Positions 22,137 to 57,987 of a DNA stretch of 64,000 bases are shown here, in pieces (positions within the stretch are counted from its first letter, which is position 1; each line of letters begins with the position of its first letter). The position numbers and the translations under genes are program-made. The stretch comes from Lepas anatifera (taxonomy: Eukaryota; Arthropoda; Thecostraca; Lepadidae). Location of the stretch: the NCBI GenBank assembly GCA_034440635.1, contig JAOTON010000319.1, forward strand, positions 1-64,000, given 5' to 3'. The notes under the pieces were generated by a model, which searched no databases, had not been told where the DNA came from, and saw nothing but the letters and a program-made list of their open reading frames with translations.

Positions 22137-22262
22137 TTGCAGGGGCGGTGATACTCACACCCTGGGGTGGGATGGGAGGCGATATTTCAGGGGGCTCCGG
22201 AAGGTCAATCGGGAGGGGATTGGCAAGTCCCCCCACTTTCCTCCCGCCCTGGATCCGCCTAT
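22137..22262. mobile_element. hAT-like MITE fragment
   Basis: Ends in CCCTGGATCCGCCTATG, the same terminus as the MITE at 60585-60855, and starts with CAGGGGCGG. It lies about 60 bp upstream of the 3' splice site of the exon at 22326. No target duplication is clear. Confidence 0.4.
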
Positions 22263-22325
22263 GTGCCGACTGGGGCGCGTCAGCTCCAGACTGCCGCCCA
22301 TTACCCAAACACGTCACTGCGGCAG

Positions 22326-23749
22326 GAAACATGGTGCGAGAGGCCTGCAGCAACGTGGCCAGCTACCTGCTGTTCAAGCCGCTGGACGCCGACATGCTGA
22401 GCAACAAGCGGCTGTACCTGGAGCAGGAGGGCGTCGACGACAGCATGTTCGTCCCGAGGGCGGTGAGTCCCAGCTAGGTCATCTCTCCATTAACCGACCA
22501 AATTTTGCAAAATTAAAGCACATTTTTAATTTTCTTCAAAAGTGGGCTCCGGGCGGTTTCAGAGGCGTATAATTCATGCATCCGTCAAAATACCAGAGCA
22601 CTAGTTTTGGAATGATTTCCTTAAGGTAAATTCAGTATTGCAGCCAAAAAGTACTATACAGAACACTAGGCACAGTGAGACTGGACAAATCAAATGTTCA
22701 TTAGGTTACGGATCCATATAATTATTAGATACAATGAAAACGGCTTGAAAATATATACAATATAACAAGTAAGTTAATTTTCATTCTTGCATTACCGAAT
22801 GGTTTGCATTACCGAACATGCCATGAACTTGACGAAAACCTATCAAATGTTCCCATAGCTCGTCAAGCACGCAGTGTATCCGTCCATTAATGTAATTAAC
22901 ATGTCCCTGTGTCGAACAGGAAGCGCTGGAGATTTTCCAGCGGACTGAGCGGGAGCAGAAGCTGGATGACTACATCCTGGAGAAGTTCCGCTTCTCTGAC
23001 GACGACCCATCCAAGAAGAAAGGGGTAACTACCGCTTGAGTTTAGGTTGGAGATGGAGAAACGCGTAGGTGAAGGCTAGCCTAAGTTAAAATTGTAACCA
23101 ATTAATCACTAGTATGCCCAACGTTTCGATTTTACAGCCTCATCGAGAGATCAGAAATGCAAAATGTAATTAAAAACACAATTCAAATGCAATAAAAAAC
23201 ACACCGGAGATATTGGAAAATAGCACATCTAATCACATCAAATGTTGGTATTGTGGAAATGTATCATGACGCAGCGACCTCATACGAACATGCCCTCTAA
23301 AATAAACTTTAAGACTCTTCCGGCCGAAAGAGACTGAAAAAGACACGTCATGATTTTTATTGCGTTTTGCATATTTGAGTCCCTGATGAAGCTGTGAAAG
23401 CAAAACGTTGGACTAATTAGTGATAAATGAGTAATGCGTCAATTTTAACGTAATTTAGCCTTCACTAATGCGTAATTACTGCAACTAAAACCGAGCATTG
23501 GCATTTAACGCCGGTGAAAGGACGCAAGCGAGAAAACTCAGCTGAATGATCCTCATTTACAGACTATCAAAACTTGGTTAAATATGTACATTTTATGTAC
23601 GACCAGTATTTTGATTATGAATATTATGGCCATATCTTAGACATATGATTTGAATTTTTTAATGAATCCTTCGCGAATTGCCTAAATACGCGGATAACAA
23701 CCCCCCCCTCACCCATTTTGTTGTCTCGCAGGAGTCGGAGAACAGCTGA
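22326..23749 (+). CDS. Leprecan/CRTAP (P3H-related) family protein, last three exons
   Basis: Three exons join in frame: 22326-22462, 22920-23024 and 23732-23749 (TGA at 23747). Each is bounded by AG acceptors and GT donors (GTGAGT, GTAACT). They encode VREACSNVASYLLFKPLDAD, then MLSNKRLYLEQEGVDDSMFVPRA, EALEIFQRTEREQKLDDYIL and the hydrophilic end DDDPSKKKGESENS. The pattern NVASYLxFxPxDxDMxxNKxxYxxxxGVxxxxFxPRxEA resembles the repeat domain of the leprecan/CRTAP/prolyl 3-hydroxylase family, secreted-pathway proteins that modify or chaperone collagen; the assignment is from memory of the family. The first exon here is phase-split, so upstream exons lie outside or beyond the Penelope cluster. 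No ER-retention KDEL-type end is seen. Confidence 0.6.
23098..23431. mobile_element. Foldback element with hammerhead-like arms
   Basis: Two inverted arms of about 65 bp face each other. The right arm (plus) contains AGTCC, CTGATGA, a small AGC hairpin, then CAAAACGTTGGACT; the left arm (minus) has CGATGAGGCTG and then CGAAACGTTGGGC. The AGTCC/GGACT pair and the ACGT palindrome after the A-rich box match the geometry of Penelope-type hammerheads. It lies in the intron between exons ending at 23024 and starting at 23732. Confidence 0.5.
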
Positions 23750-24107
23750 CAGACAATTCTGAGGGTGGCGATCTCATACAAACAATAGAAAGGACATGTG
23801 CACCATGCCGGAACCGCTGCACATGCCAAACCCCCCCTTTCCGACCAATAGCACGATAATGGACCAGCGAGAGATGTGCGCCGAATCGAATGGAAAGCTC
23901 GTCACGGCGATACATGTTGAGTTTTGATGACTGGGACCAGGCACAAAAGGTCTCAGAGCTGGGTGACCGCCCGACATGGGCTGGCAGTATATTTGGACAT
24001 GTCGTATGTATCGTCTGATGACTAAGTGCCAGTACCGTCTTGCGAATCAGTGCCATTTGAGCTGCGCCCGTTGATAATGTGCCGAACATTACGTTCGGAA
24101 GTGCATG

Positions 24108-24113
24108 AATAAA
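24108..24113 (+). terminator. Polyadenylation signal of the leprecan-like gene
   Basis: AATAAA lies 359 bp after the stop codon in otherwise non-coding sequence, consistent with the 3' end of the plus-strand gene near 24130. It is the first canonical hexamer noticed downstream of the stop. Confidence 0.5.
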
Positions 24114-24130
24114 AACAGCTTTTATAACAA

Positions 24131-25309
24131 GTATCCGGTGGGACATTGCGTATGGCTTAGAAAAAGGTTGACGTTTACCAACGCTGCGCAAAGACAGCAC
24201 AGAAATGACATCCGATATTTGTATTTCGTGTTACAATGAGCACCTCCCACGTCCCAGCGCGACCACCGAGCATCCCACTTCACGTCTAGAGCATAGGAGC
24301 GTGACGGCAGACGGGTCGCTTAGTGTAACAGCACGACAGCGCAGCGCCGCTCAGAGTGCGGTGCTGGATGACCAGCAGGCCATACGTGGTGACGCCGCGG
24401 CACTGCGGAGCTGCTTTGGCACGCGGTTTCACCAGTTTCAGTCTTCAGAGAAATATGCCCTGACCGCCTGTCTGCCAGGGAACAGGTCTCCTCGTGCCAC
24501 ACACACTGATCATTAGGCTAAGGTGCTGCTGTGGAAGTGAACACGAGCAGTCAAAATGAAGAGTCTCACTGTGACTCCAACCAGAACGGAAGCCCTTTTC
24601 ATATACGTAGCTCCGAGAGCTGGATACAAATTCGCTACCTGCTGGGTACGTAGATGTCTCGTTTAGCCATACATTTCCAATGACCCCAACCCAGTATCTC
24701 TAATTATAAATGAGACTCGAGTTTGTCTAATTGAGCTCTAAATAGGCTATAACTACAGAGTTTTTCTCCAAGGAATGGGTGTTCAGCATACATTTGGGGA
24801 TTACCTGAACCCTTTAACCCAATTTGACCAGGAACACAATGAACTGAGTTATTTACAATATGGAACATCTGCACACATTTTCTTTCTATATGTTCTCTCT
24901 TTCCAGCTCAAAAGTTTCAATATCCCAGGCAATGCAAAATTAGCTCTTATCTAGCGTTTCATATTTGACACGAATGTGTCCTTCACTCCTAACGAGAATA
25001 TCTCGTTCGATTTACAGTAAGAAACATACATACTACCTGAGACATATAAAACAAATCACTGCAATTCATCTCAACAAACCTGACGTGTCAGAGCGTACAT
25101 TTCGCGGCCCAAGGCTTTACCTTGACGTCGTTCGAACCGTATCGAACCAAGCATAATTGAAAACGTACAAGCAATCATGCAATCACATACCAGACACGAC
25201 CAATCACACATTTCGGACGCTTAAGTTCTCGCATATAAGCATTTCGTTAATAGAATCGCAGCAGTAAATGTCAAACACTCAGGTGCACCGAACTGAGAAC
25301 CACTGGCTA
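24131..25309. other. Intergenic region between convergent genes
   Basis: Separates the 3' end of the leprecan-like gene and the 3' end of MCM9, and must contain the MCM9 3' UTR. I see no repeat array, RNA gene or recognisable exon. A few short open frames have no family resemblance. Confidence 0.5.
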
Positions 25310-48504
<23,195 letters not shown>

Positions 48505-48519
48505 GTTTCTGCGCACTCA

Positions 48520-49611
48520 AAACTTGAACAAGAAAAAATAAATTTTGACTCGGAACTACATTACAATGATACCATCATTTACCATCCAAACACACAGAAA
48601 TGTTGCATAAAAATGAATTGCTTGACCTCCGCATACTAAAAGATTTTCAATCTGAAAAATCGATAGTACCATATTAAATCAGGATTTGGATTAAAACATA
48701 TCACTCAAGCGAGACAGTTTAGTGCTAACACTTTACACGGTGCATATGCTTATATTTCGGTTCCTCCCCACTTGATACGCGCATTAGAGGGGGGCCTCAG
48801 AGGCCTCGCTTAACTATTTTTCATACTTGGCAGGATTATTATCTCATTGCTTCATAACGCAAACCATTTCTCTCTCCCCTCTAAGTATATTTGCTAATTA
48901 TATAATTTTACAAAATTCCTCTACTTAATAATGCTTCGTCTTCAAAAGGCGCTATTTTGTTTGTTGTCTGATTCTCGTCCCCTACATACCGCATGCAACT
49001 GTCCTGCTATACCTGAAACATAAGAGTGATGATGATAAAAAACCTAGCCTTGCCAGTGCTCAGACATGAGCTCTCCAATTCCTTATCGAAATTTCTAGGC
49101 TAAATGTTACACTCATCACTCAAGTACAAAAACAACTTAGGCACCACAGCCATTGATAAGCACGCAGGTCACTAAACCGAGATATATTCAGTATAGAAAA
49201 GATCCATCACCGGATTCAGCAGGTATCATTCTCTTGGTTCCAGTGGACATCGTCAATAAATTCCTTATATTTCGAAATTTTATGGGACGCAACCACATTC
49301 ACACGTCCCTGACACGGTACAAACTGGATATGGCACTCCCGCAGCATGGGCTTTACCCCTCACGGTTTAGGAGCGTACCGGAGGCATTGCGAAATCGCGC
49401 CGAAGTCGTATGTGCACAAAAATAAGCTGGCAACAACATGCTCGCGAATTGGGACAGAATTGTTGTTGTTGTAGGGTTAAGGCGCACAGCCTCTGGGGCT
49501 CAAGCATCTCGACCTGTGAAATGGGGGGAAAACCTCGCGACCCGTGAGAGGACCGGTTCCGGTTCCAGTGAACACTGGAACCAAGAACCGGTAGCGACAA
49601 CAGGTGTACTA
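48520..49611. other. Upstream of MCM9, no recognised gene
   Basis: Should contain the MCM9 promoter and 5' UTR, but no TATA or other diagnostic element is clear. An inverted repeat around ACCGGTTC...GAACCGGT sits at about 49551-49593. Confidence 0.35.
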
Positions 49612-50614
49612 TTAACCCTCGCCCCACCGGGGGGGGGCCATCGATGGCCCCCTAAGGTTTTTCCGGGATAGCAGAAAAACGACGAGGCGCAGCACCACAG
49701 TTGAGGGCTCTACCTCTCACTGCATCATTTTCCCATCATCCCTAAAATTTTTACCCCGGGTCACCCAAGGTCAGGTCACCAGACGAGGTCAACCAAGGTC
49801 ACCTCACTTCCCCTTTAGAGCTCTGTAAGAGCTACATTTCAAAGTCGATCAATTTGAAACTTCCTACACTTCATGACCCCTCCAGGGTCTACAAGGTGTA
49901 TATCCGGGATTTTTCGATTTCGTGCCCTGAGGTCAGGTCACGAGGCGACCTCTCCCATTGGAAAAGCATGGGGAAAAGCTATTTCATGATATAAAAGCCA
50001 CAAAAATGATTGCAAATACTCAGACTGCTCAGAACAACGTTTTTGGACACCCTTTCACGGATCCCAGGGGTCATATTTGCCTTTGACTTTTCAAAGGTCA
50101 TCCAAGGTCACCAGAGGTCAAGAACAGTATTTTGACAATAACTTTTGACCTAATTGAGCTAGAGCGGTGAAACAAACACCATCGTGTTTGTCTTGTCACG
50201 GCTTCATTTGATATACGGCAGGTCACTTTGACCTTTCGTGACCTCAGGTCATATTAGGTCACGAGGTGACCTCTGGCGGTCAAACCACTGGCGGGGGTCT
50301 TTACGTTCCACATGGCGGAAAAGTACTGGCAATTTGCTATCAAATGTACTTTACCAGGCCTCAATAGCTCTAATGACATAAGAGTTATGCCCAGTTTGTT
50401 AATCATTGCATATTTGAGTGAAATAGCCGATCTTGACCTAATTTGACCTCTGGAGGTCAAACCATTGACCTGAGCACTAAAACATGCGAAGTTTTCTTCT
50501 GATTCACGCGGCTTTCTATTGCCTTTGCGATTTGCGCTAACGCCCATATTTTCGGGTTAGAGGGGGCCTCGATGGCCCCCGGTGGAAGGTGGCGCCGGCC
50601 CCGGTGGGGGTTAA
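49612..50614. mobile_element. TTAA-flanked element with AGGTCA half-sites, copy 2
   Basis: Begins TTAA CCCTCGCCCCACCGGGG and ends CCCCGGTGGGGG TTAA, with an inner inverted GCCATCGATGGC-type motif. The interior has more than 20 GGTCA/TGACC sites. It is highly similar in reverse orientation to 56141-57162. TTAA duplication and CCC termini suggest a piggyBac-type non-autonomous element. Confidence 0.8.
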
Positions 50615-50799
50615 CTAGTCCTTATCTAGGATGACTCTTTGCAAACACAGTGCCCCTATTTCTATACGTTTTCTAGGCAAAAGATTCTAGGACAAAGGTG
50701 CACAATACTATTTTCATGCTACTCAAGTTAGAAAACCATTGAATATGCTAAATTTATCTAAAACATGGCGCATCCAAGTATTTACGGTTCAGGACTAGT

Positions 50800-51045
50800 C
50801 TCAACATGCTAAATATGTCGATAAAGGTCACAGTCTTTAAGAAAAACAACCACGTGATCGAACATTCTTTCATCATTTCCTAAAAGAGTTTCCAGGGTCA
50901 TTTGAACGGTCAATATTTCGCAAGCCGCTTGTAGTTGTCTCCGCTGTGCCTGGAATTTCGTACAGTGTAACAACAAATGTTCAACAGTCACTCTAACGTC
51001 GCACTCATCACATATTGGGGGGCTTCTCGCATGCCAAGCGAGAGG
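50800..51045 (-). pseudogene. C-terminal end of a non-LTR retrotransposon ORF
   Basis: The minus strand reads WHARSPPICDECDVRVTVEH and LLLHCTKFQAQRRQL, the zinc-knuckle-like CxxC-x7-H-x4-C motif at the end of many R1/Jockey RT proteins. The frame ends at 50809. The rest of the element is not found. Confidence 0.7.
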
Positions 51046-51600
51046 ATTGGAGTCTGAGGAGGCCGCACGGCGAAACGATGGCCGACAAAGGCGAAAGCGC
51101 CACCGGCAGGTTAGGTGTGCCGCAAGCCGGTTCGCTAGATCGAGATAAGGTTAGGGTAGGTTAGGTTTGGTTATGTTCTGATATGTGTACTTTTTGCGTT
51201 TTTTTGCTGTGACCTGTGATCTTCACAATCGAAAGCACCATAAAATACTCATATACCTAGTTACACAAAATATTGACGAAAAAGGACAATGCTATAACCA
51301 TTCCTTCTTGCCTCCCTTGCAGCTAAGATCGCAGATAATTATAATTTTTCCCTCCTCAGAAGGTAAGTTTATCTAATGTGGTGCCCGAGCTGAATGCGTA
51401 AGGGACGTCACCGACAGTCGGCAGCCCTCCTGACCCAGAGCAGCTGCGGGATGACGGGGCTGTGGCGGCCTTGGTTCTCGGCTACCTCCGATACCAAGAG
51501 CCCCTGGGCTGCGGCCGGCCTGGGGGACCAAACGACTATAATAACGGTCGGCAGAAGTTGCAGAGCAGTCACTGATCTCTTGCTGGGGGTTTTGACCGGC
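51046..51600. other. No recognised gene
   Basis: Contains short TTAGGTTAGG-like repeats near 51105-51170 and a GC-richer stretch 51370-51600 open on the plus strand, with no recognised family. Confidence 0.3.
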
Positions 51601-51705
51601 AGAGTGAAAGTTACACACTGGCAGCAATTGGCAGTAAAAGTTGAGCACTGACAGCAATTGACAATGAAAGTTGGACACTGGTAGCAATTGGCAGTGCAAG
51701 TTGGA
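51601..51705. repeat. 31 bp tandem repeat, about 3.5 units
   Basis: Units of the form GTGAAAGTTGGACACTGGTA then GCAATTGGCA with small differences. Confidence 0.7.
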
Positions 51706-51844
51706 ACAAAATTTTGTTTATCAGCAAGCGAAAATCAGCTGGTGGCTATAGTTTTGAACGATGAGTTTAGCAGAAATAAGTGATCATGTCCCATTCCCAC
51801 TAATTTTTCCATTTGAATTTCAATTAAAAATATTATTAAAAATA

Positions 51845-52101
51845 CAGAGGCATAGCCAAGGGGGGCGGCAGGGACAGCCGCCCTCCCTCAGGGCCCGAAG
51901 GGCCTCCTTGAGGACATGAGCCGTGCGAAGGGCGGCTCGTCCGCACTATGCTCTGTGGCCAAATTTGGCATTTTATACCAGACAGGGCTCTCTTAAGCCC
52001 TCTTCAGCACTCCATTCTGTAACAAGGAGGGCCCTTTTTACCCATCAGGGCCCTTTTTGGGGTGCCGCCCCTCCCTGAGCAAAATCGTGGCTACGCCCCT
52101 G
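51845..52101. mobile_element. hAT-like MITE
   Basis: Starts CAGAGGCATAGCCAAGG and ends ATCGTGGCTACGCCCCTG (inverted). The flanking 8-mers TAAAAATA and CAAAAATA match at 7 of 8 positions. 257 bp, non-coding. Confidence 0.75.
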
Positions 52102-52810
52102 CAAAAATACATGAAAAGTCTTATTAAAAAGCAAATAAAGATATGACCTCTTGATGTAGACATTCAAACAAAACATGTGATGCAGGCAGAAATTTAGTGA
52201 CTACACAAAATTCCCTTTTAACTCAATGATTTTTCAGTCTTTGTTGGTGCTACCTTCATTTTTGGCAATTTTGATTCTAGCCTCCAATTGCACAGAATAT
52301 TCTATAATGAATTATCATTAATTATCTTAGGGAAAACCTGGCCTCTGCATTAAATGATATGCCCTAAAACTTAGTCCAAGCAGGAATTTTACTTATCTGG
52401 TATCCTTTTTTGCTTTCTCCGATGCCAGATGTTACATGCTTGTGACAACTTGCCAGTGGCCATTTAGCTCTCTTATTTATTTTCTTGGTGTGTCTGTGTA
52501 TGCCCTGGTGGGTTTTTGCTGCCCCTAGTGTTAGCTTCTTCCCCAAGGTTTCCTTACCTGCCCTCAAGATGAATAAAAGCCAAAGCTGCCTAAAACCAGG
52601 CCTACCCCAAGGCTGCCCCAACAAGATATTGTTGTAACCTGCCATGCTCTGCAGGCTAACTCAGAATCATAAGTTGAAGTGTTCAACTTTTGCTGCAACA
52701 TTTTGCAAAATCCTGCAACATATTTCAGCAGTATTTTTGGGTGTATTTACCAAAACTCCAGGACACCACAAGAAATTTGTGCTCAGCAACACTGTGCAAC
52801 TGCATGCATT
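52102..52810. repeat. Uncharacterised dispersed repeat
   Basis: The part 52440-52660 resembles 58670-58795 plus 59065-59110 (phrases AAGGTTTCCTTACCTGCCC, GGCTGCCCC, TTGTAACCTGCCA), so it is a dispersed repeat of unknown class next to the non-LTR copy. Confidence 0.5.
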
Positions 52811-53762
52811 TTGGTTAGGACACCATATGCCCCTTGGCGTGCCTCAGGGCAGTGTTCTAGGACCGCTGTTGTTCTTACTTTATATAAACGACATTCATAA
52901 AAGCTCAGAAAGCCCAAAATTCTTACTATTTGTGGATGACACTGCCCTACTATTCACAGCGAACAACCAAGATGAACTTCTTAATCTCATTAATCAAAGT
53001 CTCTCTAATATTTCAACCTGGCTTCATTGCAACAGATTATCTCTCAATGCTAAAAAGTCAGTTTACCAACTATTCCCATCCTCTAGTAATGATTTTCAAA
53101 TAGGTATAAATGGTGTTTCACTTACTCGCTCCAAGTCTATTAAGTATCTCAGAGTCACCATTGACGAGGATCTGAAGTGGGCATCTCATATTCACAGTGT
53201 AGAGAACACAGTGTCTCGAAACATAGGCCTTATTAAAAGGGCCCAACACATACTTAAGCCTGATCATCTTCTCCTGCTGTACAATGCATTAATTCTTTCT
53301 ACTTTGAATTATGGATTGCTAAATTGGGGTAACACCTTTAAGTATAAGTTGAATAACCTGTTCTTACTACAGAAAAAAATTGTTCGAGTAATTGACCACG
53401 CTGAGAGGTTAGCCCATTCAAGCCCTCTTTTCAAAAAATACAATATACTGAAAATTCATGATCTGGTGGAGGTTGCAAACATAACTGTCCTACATAACTT
53501 CCTAACTGGTATTCTCCCAACCCCACTAAAAAATCGCTTCAATCTCCTAAACCTTGATAATAGTCAGAGACGAGTTAGACAAGCCAAACACTTTATTGTT
53601 CCATTTGCTCCAACAGTCTACAGAAAGTTTTCCTTATTTTGTGCGGCCCCTCGGATTTGGAACTGCGCAGTTGCCTCCAAAATCCGAGATATTAATGATA
53701 TTCCCAGAAGTAGCGCATTTTTCAAAAAAGTAATTCGCAAAATATATATAGATAACTACTAG
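52811..53762 (+). CDS. 5'-truncated non-LTR retrotransposon reverse transcriptase
   Basis: An open frame with GVPQGSVLGPLLFLLYINDI (RT motif 4), FVDDTALL (catalytic box, with V where A is usual), then SIKYLRVTIDEDLKW and a thumb/C-terminal region with NLFLLQKKIVRVI and CAAPRIWNCAVASKIRDIND. It resembles CR1/Jockey-group RTs. The frame opens at 52644, but similarity starts only near 52811, so the element is truncated. The intact stop at 53760 suggests a fairly young copy. Confidence 0.85.
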
Positions 53763-54114
53763 TGTAACACCAAGCTGTTCTGTCGGTGCTCTCCACATGT
53801 TTATCACTCCACCCAGCCCAGTTGAGGTCGTCTATTTTTTTCTCTCCTTATAATTATTAGTGAACCGCTATATGCTGACGCCATTTTTTGCATGAATTAA
53901 AATAAGTTTAAATCAACAAATGTACGCGGAGCCTTCGAAATAGGTAGATTGTAGGCGTCGACACAGGCCCACCTCCGGCACCCTCTTCTGCCCACTTCCT
54001 AATCAGCCTCAAAACGCCGCGCTTTCCATGATGTCTCCATAAACCCGTGTCACTCTCGTGCGGCGTCATTCTCTTCCAATCTCTCCCTCCTATCTGACTG
54101 TTTCTCTGTCTACA

Positions 54115-54308
54115 GCTTGCTGACGCGCTGGGGTTGGTGGGCGCCTGTGGCGCCATCGCGGCCGCTGGCTGGCTCTGTTGCGGCCGCCGGGCGGCGCTGG
54201 GCGGCGCTGCTGTCGGCGCCGGTGGCCGGCGTTTGTGCGGCGTCCGCGGTTTGGCGGCGGCGCTTCTGCGGTGGGCGCGGCCGCCGGTCCGCGTGTGTTG
54301 CGCCGCCC
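54115..54308. other. GC-rich block next to a 40 bp inverted repeat
   Basis: GC-rich sequence dominated by GGCGGC/GCCGCC words. A similar GC-rich block lies just outside the other arm (58028-58230). Open frames here are composition artefacts. Confidence 0.5.
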
Positions 54309-54348
54309 CACATAGGCCCTAAATGCCTCCGTCCGTGGCCAATATTAC
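54309..54348. repeat. 40 bp inverted repeat, left arm
   Basis: CACATAGGCCCTAAATGCCT and the following 20 bases are the exact reverse complement of 57988-58027. Confidence 0.9.
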
Positions 54349-54836
54349 TTTTCGTGGAAAACTCCTTCGCAATACCGCAAATTCCCCCGATTTTTTTAAC
54401 AAAGGAGCTCATTTGACAGCCAATTGAACAGCGCATAAAACTTGCATTCGACATATAGGTTTTATTTTACATGGGTGTAATCAGGACAGTGAAAAGAGGG
54501 GCATTTGGGGCAACTTAATCCAGCCCGAGGTGTCCGTAAAATATTTTGCAGATGTTGTCGTGGCGCCATGAGTTGTGAACGAATTGTAGTTTGAAACACT
54601 GCAAACAATAAACATTTAATCCATGAACAACGATACAGCAATCTTGATCTGCCATAAATTCATAAGCGTCACCACGAACAACAAAACGGGAGGCATCATA
54701 AATGTGTATTTGAGCTTGGTTTTTCTTTCTAAGCCAGCTTTTTGGTATAACTGTAACACTTTTTCTGCATGGGAATGTTCTATTATAACCGGTATTCGAG
54801 TGATTATTAACAACCACACTGGAGAGGGGTCCGACA

Positions 54837-55700
54837 TTAACGCGCACAGGATGGGGAGCTGGTAAGCCCCCTGAGATATCGGAAACTTAGAGGCTTAAGA
54901 AATGCCGATTAGGGGTTGGCTATGGTGATCTACATCATAACTAATTTTCATTGACCTAGGTCTATATTGTCAAGGTCAAACGAGGTCATAAAGGTCTAAT
55001 TTTGGCCATGCTTGGGACCTGTTGGGAAATGCCCTGATAATGCGTGGAAAAAGCCGAGAGTAAGCTAAGGCCGGACCACGGTCATAGAGGTTGTGTCGCA
55101 AAGAATCTTTCCTTCATTTTTGAGGTCTAGGTCATTCAAGGTCATCGACCTATGACGCAACAATATGGTATATTCCCTATTATGCAAACTTAAAGTAGCA
55201 CTATAGCAAACCCTGTGCTCGAAAGGAGGATTGACCTTTACCCATGATCTTTAACCTTGACCTTTGACCTTGAACTTACACCTGGGTTACCTTTACTACG
55301 ACGTCATAGCATAATATACGTCAGACTGGGACACGTAAAGCACCGGAGTCAATAACCTTGAAATTGCTGGTATGACTTTGAACTTTGACCTCGACCTTCA
55401 CGTGAGGTGACCTTGACAAATAATCCCGTCTATATGACACTGTGACGTCACCACTTGGTCTCCAATGCAAGCAAACCGGTTCGACTGCGCGGTCGCGGCG
55501 ATTTCAAAATGTAGGTCGGACTTTAGAAGCCTATAAATCAAACAATTTTCGACAAATTTTCAAAATTATTTCACTATTCGACGCGCTGTTAAATTTTCTC
55601 AAATGCGACCCATTCCCGTGTTTTGGCTACGAGCGGTTCTCCGGTCATCCCGGAAAAAAATAGTTGGGAGAGTATCCGAGGCCCCTCCAGTGCGCGTTAA
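54837..55700. mobile_element. TTAA-flanked element with AGGTCA half-sites, copy 3
   Basis: TTAACGCGCAC at the left and GTGCGCGTTAA at the right; interior rich in AGGTCA/TGACCT (54950-55420). Diverged from copies 2 and 4 but with the same termini logic. Confidence 0.7.
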
Positions 55701-56140
55701 CACGCAGAGTAGAAGAAAGGGGTAGAATATATCCCTACCATGTGTTTCCTCAACAAGGCATATCAAAATATCAGTCCGTTAAGGTCAGTACGTTTCTCCC
55801 CCCCGCCCACCCTCCGCTACATATGATATCGCGGTATCGCCAACTATGGGACGTAGGTCACCTGAGCAGCCCGAGCGTCATCTTGCGTCAGCTTATGACA
55901 GTGGGAACCGCGAGGAAATTCGATTCCCGATTGCATCCCTAGGACACCTCGGAACTCCGATGGTTACGGAGACCGTTCATTTGGATGAAAAGGTATGACT
56001 GGTATTCACCATATGTGGTTTAACGTGTGATATGCAGCAAAACAGGATTCCAAGGTATCGTTTTTTGCTGTCCCGGCATTGCTTGAAGGTGTTATAATAA
56101 ATGTCTGAATCCCGGGATCACGAGAGGCTTAGTCCCGTGA

Positions 56141-57162
56141 TTAACCCGCGCCCCACCGGGGTCCGGCGCCACCTTCGCCCCACCGGGGGCCATCGATGGC
56201 CCCCCTCTAACTCCGAAAATATGGGCGTTAGCGCAAATCTGCAAAGTGCAATAGAAAGCTCGCGTGAATTCAGTAAGAAATTACTTAGCATGTTTTAGTG
56301 CTCAGGTCAATGGTTTGACCTCCAGAGGTCAAATTAGGTCAAGATCGGCTATTTTCACTCAAATATGCAATGATTAAGCAAACTGGGCATAACTCTTATG
56401 TCATTAGAGCTATTGAGGCCTGGTAAAGTAAATTTGATAGCAAATTGCCAGTACTTTTTCCGCTATGTGGAACGTAAAGACCTCCCGCCAGTGGTTTGAC
56501 CGCCAGAGGTCACCTCGTGACCTAATATGACCTGAGGTCACGAAAGGTCAAAAGTGACCTTGCCGTATATCAAATGAAAGCCAGTGACAAGACAAACACG
56601 ATGGTGTTTGTTTTACCGCTCTAGCTCAATTAGGTCAAAGTTATTGTCAAAATACTGTTTTTGACCTCCGGTGACCTTGGATGACCTTGGAAAAGTCAAA
56701 GGGCAAATATGACCCCTGGGATCTGTGAAAGGGTGTCCAAAACGTTGTTCTGAGCAGTCTGAGTATTTGCAATCATTTTTGTGGCTTTTATATCATGAAA
56801 TAGCTTTTCCCCATGCTTTTCCAATGGGAGAGGTCGCCTCGTGACCTGACCTCAGGGCACGAAATCAAAAATACCGGATATACACCTTATAGACCCTGGA
56901 GGGGTCATGAAGTGTAGGAAGTTTCAAATCGATCGACTTTGAAATGTAGCTCTTACAGAGCTCTAAAGGTGAAGTGAGGTGACCTTGGTTGACCTCGTCT
57001 GGTGACCTGACCTTGGGTGACCCGGGGTAAAAATTTCAGGGATGATGGGAAAATGATGCAGTGAGAGGTAGAGCCCTCAACCGCGGTGCTGCGCCTCGTC
57101 TTTTCTGCTATCCCGGAAAACCTTAGGGGGGCCATCGATGCCCCCCGGTGGGCGAGGGTTAA
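56141..57162. mobile_element. TTAA-flanked element with AGGTCA half-sites, copy 4
   Basis: Reverse-orientation close copy of 49612-50614, with TTAA at both ends and CCACCGGGG termini. Confidence 0.8.
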
Positions 57163-57987
57163 GGCTTTTTGAAAATAGCGGGATCCCAATCCCGAGATTG
57201 ACATACCTAGCAGGAACATTTCTCATGCAATAAATGGTTCGTTGTCGGCAGTCCCTCCGGGTATTTGGATAACAGTCAACACAGCAGCCAATACACAAAT
57301 TTAGACGGTTATAGTGCTTTGAAATTGTATAAACTAACTTCTGCACTTCTAGGCATTTATTATAGCATTGTTCTCTGATAGTCAACTCATATTGCTCATT
57401 CTTGGCCGGTCCATGCCTCTATTCGGTAGCCCACGGCGTTGCGTTAGCACCGCAGCGGCCTGGTTGGAGCCACAACCTGAGTTATTATATGTCATCTGGA
57501 GCACGGGGCTGCAAGTGGACGCAAGATATTTTGACTTGCTCTTGTAGAGCACATCCTGGGGAATCGTTTGCTGGTAGTCTTATGCTGGGCCGATGCTGGC
57601 CAAGTTTTAAATCCCTCTCTTTGTATTTGTAAATCGAACAGTTTTTGAGATATGCAGAATACTGAGAGAATGGTCTATAAAATAGTTGTCAAAACTATTT
57701 TTGCATTATTTTATACCTAAACCCATCGCAAAGGGCTCACACAACCGTGGTATTGCCATACTTTGACCTGTTCTTGCTTTCATGGTCGATTTTAAGCATA
57801 ATGAAATGTACGTAGTTTCCGCTGCAGATCTCTGGTCCGCGGGTGGCGCACCCGAGTGCTTACTTCAAGCAACTCTACAAAGACTTCCGTAGCGCGGTTT
57901 GTGTTTTCCATGCCTGTTTCAAGTGCAGTGAAGAATTCTCTATCAGTATATGTGCTCAGGAAATGATTTAGAAAAAGTTGCATTTTC
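57163..57987. other. No recognised gene
   Basis: Short frames only. No repeat family recognised apart from CCCGGGATC-like words flanking the preceding element. Confidence 0.3.

Noticed and set aside
53908..54454. Ala/Arg/Pro-rich open frames
   Set aside because: Composition artefacts of the GC-rich block at 54115-54308; no start context, splice structure or domain.
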